Of a stretch of 19,336 nt of DNA, positions 5,952 through 14,415 are shown one piece after another (the first letter of the stretch is position 1; every line of letters starts with the position of its first letter). Location of the stretch: positions 1 through 19,336 of the forward strand of contig CAKQNH010000009.1 in NCBI GenBank assembly GCA_934255105.1. The letters run 5' to 3'. The stretch is from an uncultured Pirellulaceae bacterium (GTDB lineage: Bacteria; Planctomycetota; Planctomycetia; Pirellulales; Pirellulaceae). The notes beneath the pieces are model-generated. The model did no database searches, was not told the DNA's origin, and saw only the letters and a list, made by a program, of their open reading frames with translations. Position numbers and translations under genes: made by a program.

Positions 5952-7598
5952 ATGAACAGAAATCGCCAACTGACCATGCAACTGGCGGCCGTCCACTTGG
6001 CTGTGCTGGGGATGGTGCTGTGGCCTGCCGCCCCAGTGGCGGCCCAAGACTACTCCCCGACGCACTCCAAGGTTCAGGCGATGGTGGCCAAGGGGACAGC
6101 CTACCTGTCTCAGTTGCCTGGTACGACTACATCCTACGATAGCGGCACAGAGTTGCTGATCGCCTATACGCTCCATAAGGCCACGAGCGATTTGGAGCAT
6201 CCGAAGGTCAAGGCAGCCATCATTACGGCGCGAGCCCTGGTGCAAAGCTTGTCCAACCTACCGATGCAGGGGGAGAGCAAAATTGTCTATTCGGCCAGTG
6301 TGTGCGCATTGTTTTTAGCCGATATCGATGCCGTAAAGTATCGCCCCGAACTGGAAACCATTCTGAACTGGTTTTTGTCGGTGCAGAAGAACCATGGCGG
6401 GTTCGGCTATCTGGGAAACCCCCATGGGGACACCTCGCAAGTGCAATATGCAATGCTGGCTCTATGGACTCTGCAACAGGTGGGCCTGCACGTTCCAGTG
6501 GAGACGGTTGAGAATACGCTGCGGTACTTGACAGCCACTATCGATCCGTCGGGAGGCTGGGGCTATGAAGGGAAAATTTCTAGCGGCGCGCCAGTCCCGC
6601 AGGATCGATTGTCCAAGTCGCTGGCCACCGCAGGTGCGGGATCGGTTCTGATCGGGTGCGACATCCTGGGATTCTTTCGCGCCATGCAACCTACTGAAGA
6701 CACAGACGGCGTTCCTGCTGCATTTGTGCGCATCGACCTGCTGCCCAAGCGCCAGTCCGATCGTCGGCAGGGGACGCTGCAGTTACGCGACATGGACCCT
6801 ATCATCAAAGCCGCTGAGCGATACCAGGAAAAAAACAATTTTAGCGGCGGGTACTTCTATTACTATTGGCGTTATTCTCAAGAGCGCTACGAGAGTTTTC
6901 GCGAGATCATGGCGGGCAGGCAAAACAAGAGCCCCGCTTGGTATAACGAAGGTGTGACGGAGTTGGCCAAACTGCAAGAGGCGGATGGGCACTGGTCTCA
7001 AGCCAAGATGCGAGATTTTACCTCGGATGACATTTGCACCTGCTTCGCCGTGCTTTTTCTAATCCGTTCGACCCAAAAGTCGATTGGCCAATTGGATGAG
7101 GGAGTGGCCTTTGGTGGTTATGGACTTCCCAAAGACGTGTCCGCGGTGCGGATGGTTGGCAACCGGATCGTGGGCGATGGCGAGGCGTCGATGCAGGATC
7201 TGCTGACGCTGCTAGAGAGCGAAGATGGCAGCGGTGACCTGTTGCAATGGCAACTGGAACAAATGCAACTCGCCTCCGACCCGGTCGCTCGCGAAGCCCA
7301 GGTAGCGCGGCTGGCGCGGATGTTGACCGGCGGTTCCTACTCGGCTCGCCGCGTAGCGGCTAAACTCTTGGGACGCAGTGAAGACTTGAACCAAGTTCCC
7401 GTATTGATCGACGCGTTATCCGACGAAGATCCTTACGTCCCATATCTGGCCGAAGAGAGCTTGCGGTTGCTCAGCCGAAAACTGAGCCACTCGCGGTTGG
7501 AGGTTGATGCCGAGCCAGCGCAGCGCAAGGCAGCGATCGACTTCTGGAAAGAGTGGTACTTGGGGCTTCGACCTGAGTACATCTTCATCGATCGCTAG
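5952..7598 (+). CDS. Exported alpha/alpha-toroid (prenyltransferase/squalene-oxidase repeat) protein with HEAT-like C-terminus
   Basis: 548 residues from ATG 5952. The signal peptide is MNRNRQLTMQ... with core LAAVHLAVLGMVLWPAA, cleaved near VAAQ-D. Repeats resembling the QW/toroid motif follow: QKNHGGFGYLGNPHGDTSQV (145-164), DPSGGWGYEG (198-207) and LQEADGHWSQ (341-350). About 430-512 looks like short HEAT-type helical repeats (RRVAAKLLGRSEDLNQVPVL, then DEDPYVPYLAEESLRLL). The acidic DxDD motif that protonates squalene in cyclases is not evident; DFTSDD at 355-360 is not an obvious substitute. I infer a protein-binding or structural role in the periplasm rather than terpene cyclisation. 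The upstream in-frame ATG 5892 would add 20 polar residues ahead of the signal peptide and is less likely. First gene of the cluster. Confidence 0.8.
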   Translation: MNRNRQLTMQLAAVHLAVLGMVLWPAAPVAAQDYSPTHSKVQAMVAKGTAYLSQLPGTTTSYDSGTELLIAYTLHKATSDLEHPKVKAAIITARALVQSLSNLPMQGESKIVYSASVCALFLADIDAVKYRPELETILNWFLSVQKNHGGFGYLGNPHGDTSQVQYAMLALWTLQQVGLHVPVETVENTLRYLTATIDPSGGWGYEGKISSGAPVPQDRLSKSLATAGAGSVLIGCDILGFFRAMQPTEDTDGVPAAFVRIDLLPKRQSDRRQGTLQLRDMDPIIKAAERYQEKNNFSGGYFYYYWRYSQERYESFREIMAGRQNKSPAWYNEGVTELAKLQEADGHWSQAKMRDFTSDDICTCFAVLFLIRSTQKSIGQLDEGVAFGGYGLPKDVSAVRMVGNRIVGDGEASMQDLLTLLESEDGSGDLLQWQLEQMQLASDPVAREAQVARLARMLTGGSYSARRVAAKLLGRSEDLNQVPVLIDALSDEDPYVPYLAEESLRLLSRKLSHSRLEVDAEPAQRKAAIDFWKEWYLGLRPEYIFIDR

Positions 7599-7634
7599 GA
7601 ACACATTGCTGGAAACTGGAAATACGTAGCTCCC

Positions 7635-8609
7635 ATGCCCCCCACCGAAAAACTCCGCTCGATTGAAAAGACACAGCCGCCGCGGGAAACGGCTGCAACC
7701 TCGTCTCCAGCCTCCCGCATGGGTCGCGCGGCGACCGTGGGCGTAGGGAACATGCGCGTCCAAAAAGTCGACCGTGTGGCCAGTCTGCTATTGAGTGGTT
7801 TGGTTGTCAGCGGTCTGCTAGTGCTACTGCTGTTTGTGATTTGGTTGACCCAGACCCTCACCTGGTCGGCGGGTGAAATTATCATAGATGAACAGCGAGC
7901 TGCCGGGCGGGGTGATCATGCGGAGGGATTTGAACGCGATGTAGAGCCACCGTCGGCCGAAGAGGTCGAACCGCTGACCGACCCCAGCTTGGCCGAATCG
8001 CTGCAAGCCGTCACCGATGTAGCCTCCAACGTGGCGGCCACGTTGGTTGCAGTTGATTCCAATGCCGATCAGGCTATGGATGGCACTGGGCGTGGCGACA
8101 GTCGTCCCCCAGGCCCACTGGGTGAAGGCGATGACGTCGTGCCGCGATTCGAACGCTGGGAGCTCAAGTTCCAGGCCAAGGGCTTGCAGCCCTACGCGAC
8201 GCAATTGGACTTCTACAATATCGAACTGGCCTGCATTGGTGGCGGTGTGGCAACGGTCGACTATGCGACGAAACTGTCGACCTCCCCGCAACAGCATTCA
8301 GGAACTAGCGAAGCAGAAAACAAGCGTGCGCGACTCTATTTTCAGTGGCGGCAAGACGGACCCCTTAAACAGTTCGACCGACAATTGCTCGAACAAGCCG
8401 GCGTGAAGACCAGTGGGCGGAATCTGCTCAAGTTCATCCCTAAGGAGCTGGAGGATCGTCTGGCAGTCGCGGAACTGCAAGCCGCCAATGCTGCCGGGCA
8501 CAAGTCGGTCAAGGAGATTGCCAAAACCATTTTCGAATCGCGCGCGGCAGCCAGCGGTGGAGGCTACGAGTTTGTAGTCACCGAGCAGCGCTACCGCAAA
8601 GCTCCCTAG
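7635..8609 (+). CDS. Single-pass membrane protein with TonB/TolA-like topology, function unknown
   Basis: 324 residues. A basic, Ser/Thr/Pro-rich cytoplasmic N-terminus (1-47) is followed by one strong transmembrane segment (about 49-72, LLLSGLVVSGLLVLLLFVIW). An acidic, low-complexity periplasmic linker (about 80-165) leads to a C-terminal domain (about 168-322) opening RFERWELKFQAKGLQPYATQ. I recognise no family. The layout (short inside, one helix, linker, C-terminal periplasmic domain) and position just before the TolQ/ExbB gene match what a TonB- or TolA-like force transducer would look like, but the linker is not the Pro-Lys or Ala-Lys type of those proteins and no sequence homology is claimed. 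Start ATG 7635 has only weak purine-rich sequence upstream. The gap from the previous gene is 36 bp. Confidence 0.75.
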   Translation: MPPTEKLRSIEKTQPPRETAATSSPASRMGRAATVGVGNMRVQKVDRVASLLLSGLVVSGLLVLLLFVIWLTQTLTWSAGEIIIDEQRAAGRGDHAEGFERDVEPPSAEEVEPLTDPSLAESLQAVTDVASNVAATLVAVDSNADQAMDGTGRGDSRPPGPLGEGDDVVPRFERWELKFQAKGLQPYATQLDFYNIELACIGGGVATVDYATKLSTSPQQHSGTSEAENKRARLYFQWRQDGPLKQFDRQLLEQAGVKTSGRNLLKFIPKELEDRLAVAELQAANAAGHKSVKEIAKTIFESRAAASGGGYEFVVTEQRYRKAP

Positions 8610-8610
8610 C

Positions 8611-8772
8611 GTGCCCAGCAGCGAAATGCTCAAAAAGATGCGGCGAATGACATCCATTGAACGCCACCCGTTGCGCTTTCCAGGTTATCATCGGAGCTTG
8701 CGACTGCGCGCTGCCGACCCACTTACTCCCCTGCCCCGCAGGATTCACCACTTCTCAGGAACTCCACTTTAA
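8611..8772 (+). CDS. Possible small basic ORF coupled to the ExbB/TolQ gene
   Basis: An open frame of 53 codons runs from GTG 8611 (one base after the preceding stop) to TAA 8770-8772, sharing its last A with the ATG of the next gene (TAATG). An internal ATG at 8626 would give 48 residues. The product would be strongly basic (LKKMRRMTSIER, YHRSLRLRAA, PRRIHH) with no recognised domain and no clear Shine-Dalgarno. An open frame this long is not improbable by chance, so this is a candidate only. If real, translation through it could couple to the channel gene. Confidence 0.25.
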   Translation: MPSSEMLKKMRRMTSIERHPLRFPGYHRSLRLRAADPLTPLPRRIHHFSGTPL

Positions 8773-9422
8773 TGCCGCAAACAATTTTCGATTGGATTGG
8801 TCTGGCCGATTACATTGCATTGGCCGCAGTGGCACTGTTTGGTGCCTATTCCTGTTTTTTAGTGTGGAGCCGGGTCGGGCAAAAGTGGTTTAAGACCGAA
8901 GAGGAACAGGACGCCTTCCTGGATAGTATCGAGCCGGATCTGCTGAGCGGAAACTTTGAAGCGGTCGAAGCGGCCTGCGAGGGGGATCAGCGCGCGGTCC
9001 CCATGATGGTCCAATTGGGGGTCATCAATCGACATCTAGGTTACGCCAAAGTCAAACATCTGTTGAGCGAGCGTTTTCGTCGCGATGTGTTGGCCGATTT
9101 GGATCGCAACACCAGTTGGGTAACGACCGTGATTAAGACGGCTCCCATGTTGGGTTTGTTTGGCACGGTCACTGGGATGATCGGTGCTTTTGCGACGCTA
9201 GCTTCGGCCCAGACCGTAGAGGCGACCAAGCTGGCCAAAGATATCAATGTGGCCTTGTACACCACCGCCATAGGATTGAGCATAGCCATTCCCTTGGTCA
9301 TGGCGCTCAATGCGGTGAGCAATCGCATTCAACACATGGAAGAGTTGGTGGGTGCCGGTGTGACTCGATTTTTAGAGGCTTATCGCGTTGGGCTAACTCG
9401 CCAGGGGAAACGCTCGGCATAG
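8772..9422 (+). CDS. MotA/TolQ/ExbB proton channel family protein
   Basis: 216 residues, close to the family's usual ~210-240. Three membrane segments: about 9-32, 117-143 and 160-182, with the large cytoplasmic loop between the first two. Family motifs are APMLGLFGTVTGMIGAF (124-140) and ALYTTAIGLSIAIP (161-174). By family knowledge it forms an oligomeric inner-membrane ring around an ExbD/TolR dimer and uses proton flow to drive a periplasmic partner. AGGA lies 11 nt before ATG 8772. The two following genes encode the expected ExbD/TolR partners. TolQ versus ExbB cannot be decided from sequence, so no symbol is given. Confidence 0.95.
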   Translation: MPQTIFDWIGLADYIALAAVALFGAYSCFLVWSRVGQKWFKTEEEQDAFLDSIEPDLLSGNFEAVEAACEGDQRAVPMMVQLGVINRHLGYAKVKHLLSERFRRDVLADLDRNTSWVTTVIKTAPMLGLFGTVTGMIGAFATLASAQTVEATKLAKDINVALYTTAIGLSIAIPLVMALNAVSNRIQHMEELVGAGVTRFLEAYRVGLTRQGKRSA

Positions 9423-9518
9423 TACTTTGTGTCAGCTTAGAGTTTTTAGTTTAGCACTTGAGCATAAAGAAATGCGAACCTCTAGCCGCGTCCCAGCGAT
9501 AGCCCAAACAGAGCGAAA

Positions 9519-10025
9519 ATGTCCCAGTCGTTAGAACCTTTTTTAGTTGATGAACTTCCTCTCGACGAACTGCCAGAAGTGGAGGAGGATTTTCTGCGCC
9601 CGCGTCAGCGATCCACGGACGACGAACTGGACATTACCCCTATGATCGATATCACTTTTTTACTGCTGATCTTTTTCCTCGTCTCGTCGAAGCTCAATGC
9701 CGAGCAGGCAGTGGACTTGCCCAAGGCGCGGCATGGTGGTGTCGTGGTCGGCAAGGAATCGGTCATCCTGATCATGCGACGCGGCACGGGTGACCAAGCA
9801 GAGGTAGATCGTGCCGACGGCGGGCCCTTCTCCCGAGAACTCGAACAACAGAACGAAGAAATCGCGCTCTATGTTCAACAGGGGTTGGATGCCGGGAAGA
9901 AACACGTCATCATTCGCGCAGAGGGTTCAGTCCGTCACGGAGAGGTCGTGCGCGTTAGCGCGGCCATCTCTGAATCGATGGAAGAAGGCCAGGTGATTAA
10001 CATCGCTGTCATGGAACAAACTTAG
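9519..10025 (+). CDS. ExbD/TolR family protein (first copy)
   Basis: 168 residues. An acidic cytoplasmic N-terminus (1-38, LVDELPLDELPEVEED) precedes a single transmembrane helix (about 39-56) in DITPMIDITFLLLIFFLV, where D44 is the conserved proton-carrying aspartate of ExbD/TolR. The periplasmic domain ends in the typical HVIIRAEGSVRHGEVVRV (129-146). The N-terminal tail is about twice the usual length. The start follows AGAG about 7 nt upstream. It pairs with the upstream channel gene across a 96-bp AT-rich gap in which I see no clear promoter, and lies 12 bp before the second ExbD gene. Confidence 0.93.
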   Translation: MSQSLEPFLVDELPLDELPEVEEDFLRPRQRSTDDELDITPMIDITFLLLIFFLVSSKLNAEQAVDLPKARHGGVVVGKESVILIMRRGTGDQAEVDRADGGPFSRELEQQNEEIALYVQQGLDAGKKHVIIRAEGSVRHGEVVRVSAAISESMEEGQVINIAVMEQT

Positions 10026-10037
10026 GGATTCATTCCG

Positions 10038-10793
10038 ATGGCGATGCGTTTTGAGTGTCCAAATTGTCACGTAGTACGAGCGGTCAATCCGCGCATGTTG
10101 GGGCGTGAGATTAAATGCCCCGAGTGTGGCGGTCCCGTCCAATTGCCTACGGCCGAGGATTTGGCTGCGGCCCGAGCGGCGCGGCAGCAAGAACAGCAGC
10201 AGGAACTGGCACTGCAGCAGGCGCTCAGTCGCATTCGCACTCAACCCGAGACGGCCGATGCATTCGATGCGCCCGATGAGGAGCAGACGCAGCGCCGCAT
10301 GGCCGCCGAAGAGCGTGCGCTGTCCGCTGCCACGGCAAACTTTGTTCGCCCACGCGCCGAGTCGGGGGAGGACATGGATATGACCCCTATGGTCGATGTG
10401 ACATTTTTATTGCTCATCTTTTTCATGATTACAGCGTCGTTCAGCGTTCAAAAGGCTTTCCAGCGTCCCGCCCAAAAGGAACAAGATGCGAGCACCCAAG
10501 TTGCCGAGCCTCCCCCCGACGATGCGGCGGATATCGTGACCGTACAAGTGGACGAGTTTAACGCTTACAGCGTCATTACCAGCGACTGGGATCGTGTAGT
10601 GGGTAGCAAACAGGATTTGATCGTAGCGCTGGTGGAGGCTCACGCGGTTGGCGGGGCTGGGCAAATCCCCACCAAGTTGGTCATCCAGGCACACGAGGAC
10701 TGTATACACGCGGCGGTGGTCGCCGCCTTGGATGCTGGCCGCGAAGCCCAGTTTGAGAACTTTGAGGTCAGTACGGTCGAACAATTCGACTGA
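10038..10793 (+). CDS. Zinc-ribbon/ExbD fusion (second ExbD/TolR copy)
   Basis: 251 residues. Residues 4-34 form a zinc ribbon with C7-P-N-C10 and C27-P-E-C30 (FECPNC...IKCPECGGPVQLP), like the MJ0042-type ribbons common at planctomycete N-termini. A Gln/Ala/Glu-rich helical, probably coiled-coil stretch (about 39-100) follows. Then come the ExbD core MDMTPMVDVTFLLLIFFMIT with conserved D120 in the membrane helix (about 114-133) and a periplasmic domain ending in PTKLVIQAHEDCIHAAVVAA. The ribbon and helix would lie in the cytoplasm. Canonical ExbD is ~140 residues with a ~20-residue cytoplasmic tail; here it is ~113. The 12-bp spacing from the first ExbD gene indicates co-transcription, and the two may form a heterodimer in the ring. 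Confidence 0.92.
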   Translation: MAMRFECPNCHVVRAVNPRMLGREIKCPECGGPVQLPTAEDLAAARAARQQEQQQELALQQALSRIRTQPETADAFDAPDEEQTQRRMAAEERALSAATANFVRPRAESGEDMDMTPMVDVTFLLLIFFMITASFSVQKAFQRPAQKEQDASTQVAEPPPDDAADIVTVQVDEFNAYSVITSDWDRVVGSKQDLIVALVEAHAVGGAGQIPTKLVIQAHEDCIHAAVVAALDAGREAQFENFEVSTVEQFD

Positions 10794-10848
10794 TATGAAG
10801 CCCCGATGTTTACGACAAATTCCGTTTAGATAGAAGTGTTCGAGTTCC

Positions 10849-13800
10849 ATGCAAAAGTCGGCTAGACAATTCCTTGATTTGCTAGAATCCCAGCAGTTGC
10901 TTGCGCCTGATATTTTGGGCGAATTGCGTCGCCAGGCAGATGAGAGCAAGTCGCGATTGACCAGCGAAGTGATCGCGCGCCTATTGGTTGACAATGGGCA
11001 TTTGACCAAGTTCCAAGCCACCAAGCTGATCGCGGAACTCAAGTCGACCAGCCCCAGCAAACCGACGGCCGACGATGCGCGCTTGCGCGATGACGATTTG
11101 GGTTTCGCCGAAGACAAACCCGCCGCGCGCAGCGGAGCAGGCGAAAGCGGCGAATCGGCAGCTACGGCCAGGGTCTTCATGGACGACGACGAACCAAGCG
11201 TACCACTTGTTCAACCTGTCGATGTTGTTCCTGTGGATGTTGTTCCCGTCGAGGTGGTCCCCATTGAGGTAGTACCTGGGGACGCAGTGCCTGTCGATGT
11301 AGTCGCGGTCGAAGTGCCTGCGGTCGAAGTGCCTGCAGTCGAGGCCACGCCGCTGAAGCCGATTAGGATCAAGAAGTCGCGCGCGGGCCGGGATGGGGCG
11401 AACGCGGAGAGCGGGAAGTCGCCAGGCGCACCGCTGGCGACCAGTGCGCCACAGCGGCTTCAGCGCCCGTCGACAGCGACTAAGCCGGCGGCCAATCCCT
11501 ACGATTCATTTCGGATCCTGGGCGTAGCCCTGCTGCTGGCGTTGGTCTTAGTGGCGGGCTTCTTCTTAGTGAACCACTTCTGGCGCGGCAACGCAGAGCA
11601 GCGCTTGCAGGCCGCCGACGAAGCGTATGAACAGCGTAGTTACGAAACGGCTCAGACGTCCTACCGCGAGTTCGCGGAGGTTTTTCCGTCCAACGAGAAA
11701 GCCTCATACGCCAAAGTCCGCTCGGCCCTAGCCGCCATCCGAAACAATGCTGAAGGCGCGCCGGATCCCAAGCTAGGACTTGATACGGCTCTTCAGGTGC
11801 TGCCAGCCTTGATCGGCGAACCCTCCCTAAATGACCAGCAATCGGATCTGGCCGGCGTGCTGATTGCCCTAGCCGTTAAATTCAACGAGCGCGCAGATCG
11901 CACGCAAGAGATGGAGCAGCGCAAGCAGTTGATGTCGGAGATGGACCAGTTGCTCGAGCTGATCAACGACCCGCAGTTTGTGGGCACCAACCAACGCAAT
12001 CAGCAAGCCCCCACGCTGAATCGCATCCATGAAAATCGCCAGCGCATTTTGCGCGAGATCAATCGCGACGAAGAACTGGCTAAAGCCTTGGCAGATATCG
12101 ACGCAAAACTGGCCACGCAGGATACGCTGGGAGCCTATGATGTGCGACGCGCATTGATCGGGCGCTATCCGCTGCTAGAGGCGGATCAAGGTTTGACCGA
12201 ACGCGTCCGTCAGGCATCCGCGTTGCAACGCACTCTGGTCAAGCCCAGTGGCTTAGATGTCGAGCCCGGTTCAGCTCCACCGGCGACCGGGGTTGGCAGG
12301 AGCTTCATCCTGGCCAATCAAACTGGCCCCGCCGCTGCGGCGCTGAGCGGGATTGTGCTGTTTGTAAAAGCGCACGGTTCAGTCTATGGGATCGACGGCG
12401 AGAGTGGCCAAATATTGTGGAGGCACTTTGTTGGCCGACACCTCCCCAGCCAACCGCTGCGGATCGGTGCCGACGAGTCCGATGCAATCGTCTGCCAACC
12501 CGAGCCAGGGATTATCTCGCGCTTGACCGGGCGCAGTGGATCGCCCATGTGGTCCACCAACTTGGGCACGCCCGTTCATACTCCCAGCTTGGTCGATGAG
12601 GACATGTTTGTCGCTTCGTTGGCAGGCACCATCGCCGATCTAGACGGGCAAAACGGCCAGATCAAATGGGCGGCTACCTTGCCGCAACCGGCGGCAACTG
12701 CACCCGCGTCCGCAGCTAAAAACCCGCAGCTCTATATTCCCGCAGACCACAGCAATGTCTACGTTTTATCGCGAAGCGATGGCACTTGTCCCGAGGTGTT
12801 CTATTTAGGACATCGCCCCGGTTCCATCGCTGTACCGCCTGTGTGGATGCTCGGTCAACTCTTTGTATTCGAAAACATCGGCAGTCAAAGCGCTAAAATC
12901 CGCATCCTGTCGACCTCCTCTACGGGTCTGGAACTGCAGGAAACCCAAACCGCAATAACTATGGAAGGTAACATCGTCTCACCACCGCAAGTCGATGGTC
13001 GGCGATTGGTAGTGCAGTCCGATGCGGGGCAGATCAAAGTTTTGGATGTTGAGCCCACAGCACAATCGCGACGCGTTAGTGAATTGGTAACGGTTCCCAA
13101 AAGTTTGACGCAGCCCAGGATGTCATGGCTGCTAGCGGATAGCAATCGTGTGTGGGTAGCGCAACAGCAACTCATGCGGTTTGACGTGCAAGTCGCCACG
13201 CTGAGTATGTCGCGCGTCTGGATCAAGTACGACGGGGATCAGTTCGTTGCTCCACCACAGCGTTTCGGCGATGTGCTAATCCATGCTCGCACGCAGCGCG
13301 GAACGCGAGGAGTTCGCATTACGGCGGCCAATGCAAATACGGGCGAGCCCCTGTGGGAGACCGACGTGGGAGTGCCCGTGACCTACATCGGCTCAGCGGG
13401 ATCGGGGTATCAAGCGGTCAATTCTAGCGGCATGTTATTCACTTTGGGGAACCGTCCCATACGCAGTCAGGCTGATGTGAATCCGGGCCAGGGCAAGCCA
13501 GATCTGTTGTTTGAGCAGGCGGTCCAGTTGAGCGATGGGCGCGCGGTCTTATTGAACAATTCGCGGAGCAATCAGTTGGCCGTGGTGTCTCCAGAAGCTC
13601 CTAAAATAAAGTTGCTGTCAGCGAACTTTGGTATCGCGCGACCCACTAGCCGCCCAACTGCGGTAGAGGACAAATTGGCCGTTGGCTTGGATAGCGGCCA
13701 GTTGGTGCTCATCAACGCGGCCTCGGCAGCCATGGTGGGAGCACCCTATCAACCCGCTGTGGAGGCGGGGCAAAAGGTGCGTTGGCATACCTCGGTCTAC

Positions 13801-14415
13801 TTACCTGAATCAAAGGCATTGATTGCCGCCAATGACCTGGCGAACTTGGTACGCTTGAGTACGGATGGCGGCCTGACCGAGCTGAAAGCCGTCCGTCTGG
13901 ATCATCCAATCGTCGGGCCGCTGGTCGCGGTCGGCGGGCATGTAGCTGGTGTTGCGGCCATCGATTCAGGCGATAGCCTGCAGCTCATCGATGCAACCAA
14001 CTTACAAACTGTCGCCGCTTGGCCGCTGTCTGGGCACTTGATCGCTGGTCCGTTTGCGACCGAGCAAGGCTGTCTAGTGCAGACCGACTCAAAGCTGGCG
14101 CTGGTTTCAGTCGCGGGGCAAGCGTTGTGGACGATTGACTTCCCCGCTTCGCCGCTGGTGGCTGGTCCACTAGTCAACGGAGAGCAGTGGAATCTGGCGA
14201 CGCAGGCGGGCCAAGTCACCGTGTTGAATGCAAAAGACGGGCAGGTGCTGGGGCAAGCTGACGTAGAGCAGGCGCTCAGCTCCCCGCTGTCGCTGCTCGG
14301 AACCAGCCTGCTGATGGGAACTGAGGAGGGTGCAGTGCTGGCCCTACCGATTCCGAGCGCGCTCAGCGAGGCCAAGCCGCCTGCTGCGGGGAGCCAAGTG
14401 GAGACAAGCCAGTGA
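10849..14415 (+). CDS. Single-pass PQQ/BamB-like beta-propeller protein with planctomycete N-terminal helical domain
   Basis: 1188 residues. Residues 1-66 form a helical domain (QFLDLLESQQLLAPDILGEL... LVDNGHLTKFQATKLIAEL) like one I associate with planctomycete Ser/Thr kinases and propeller proteins. Residues 121-168 are a degenerate Val-Pro-Val-Asp/Glu-Val pentapeptide run. A membrane helix (about 223-244, LGVALLLALVLVAGFFLVNHF) is followed by a TPR-like helical pair (about 247-300) and more helical sequence to ~420. From ~480 to ~1170 is a large propeller of PQQ-type strands (GSVYGIDGESGQILWRHFVG, FVASLAGTIADLDGQNGQIK, TGEPLWETDVGVP, LALVSVAGQALWTIDF). No signal peptide, so the N-terminus is cytoplasmic and the propeller periplasmic. 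By analogy with BamB it is a protein-interaction scaffold. Its stop overlaps the next start by 4 bp. Confidence 0.85.
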   Translation: MQKSARQFLDLLESQQLLAPDILGELRRQADESKSRLTSEVIARLLVDNGHLTKFQATKLIAELKSTSPSKPTADDARLRDDDLGFAEDKPAARSGAGESGESAATARVFMDDDEPSVPLVQPVDVVPVDVVPVEVVPIEVVPGDAVPVDVVAVEVPAVEVPAVEATPLKPIRIKKSRAGRDGANAESGKSPGAPLATSAPQRLQRPSTATKPAANPYDSFRILGVALLLALVLVAGFFLVNHFWRGNAEQRLQAADEAYEQRSYETAQTSYREFAEVFPSNEKASYAKVRSALAAIRNNAEGAPDPKLGLDTALQVLPALIGEPSLNDQQSDLAGVLIALAVKFNERADRTQEMEQRKQLMSEMDQLLELINDPQFVGTNQRNQQAPTLNRIHENRQRILREINRDEELAKALADIDAKLATQDTLGAYDVRRALIGRYPLLEADQGLTERVRQASALQRTLVKPSGLDVEPGSAPPATGVGRSFILANQTGPAAAALSGIVLFVKAHGSVYGIDGESGQILWRHFVGRHLPSQPLRIGADESDAIVCQPEPGIISRLTGRSGSPMWSTNLGTPVHTPSLVDEDMFVASLAGTIADLDGQNGQIKWAATLPQPAATAPASAAKNPQLYIPADHSNVYVLSRSDGTCPEVFYLGHRPGSIAVPPVWMLGQLFVFENIGSQSAKIRILSTSSTGLELQETQTAITMEGNIVSPPQVDGRRLVVQSDAGQIKVLDVEPTAQSRRVSELVTVPKSLTQPRMSWLLADSNRVWVAQQQLMRFDVQVATLSMSRVWIKYDGDQFVAPPQRFGDVLIHARTQRGTRGVRITAANANTGEPLWETDVGVPVTYIGSAGSGYQAVNSSGMLFTLGNRPIRSQADVNPGQGKPDLLFEQAVQLSDGRAVLLNNSRSNQLAVVSPEAPKIKLLSANFGIARPTSRPTAVEDKLAVGLDSGQLVLINAASAAMVGAPYQPAVEAGQKVRWHTSVYLPESKALIAANDLANLVRLSTDGGLTELKAVRLDHPIVGPLVAVGGHVAGVAAIDSGDSLQLIDATNLQTVAAWPLSGHLIAGPFATEQGCLVQTDSKLALVSVAGQALWTIDFPASPLVAGPLVNGEQWNLATQAGQVTVLNAKDGQVLGQADVEQALSSPLSLLGTSLLMGTEEGAVLALPIPSALSEAKPPAAGSQVETSQ

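Noticed and set aside
9423..9518. Promoter between the channel gene and the first ExbD gene
   Set aside because: The gap is AT-rich, but the best pair (TTGTGT, 17 bp, TTTAGC) matches the consensus poorly and the genes are expected to be co-transcribed.
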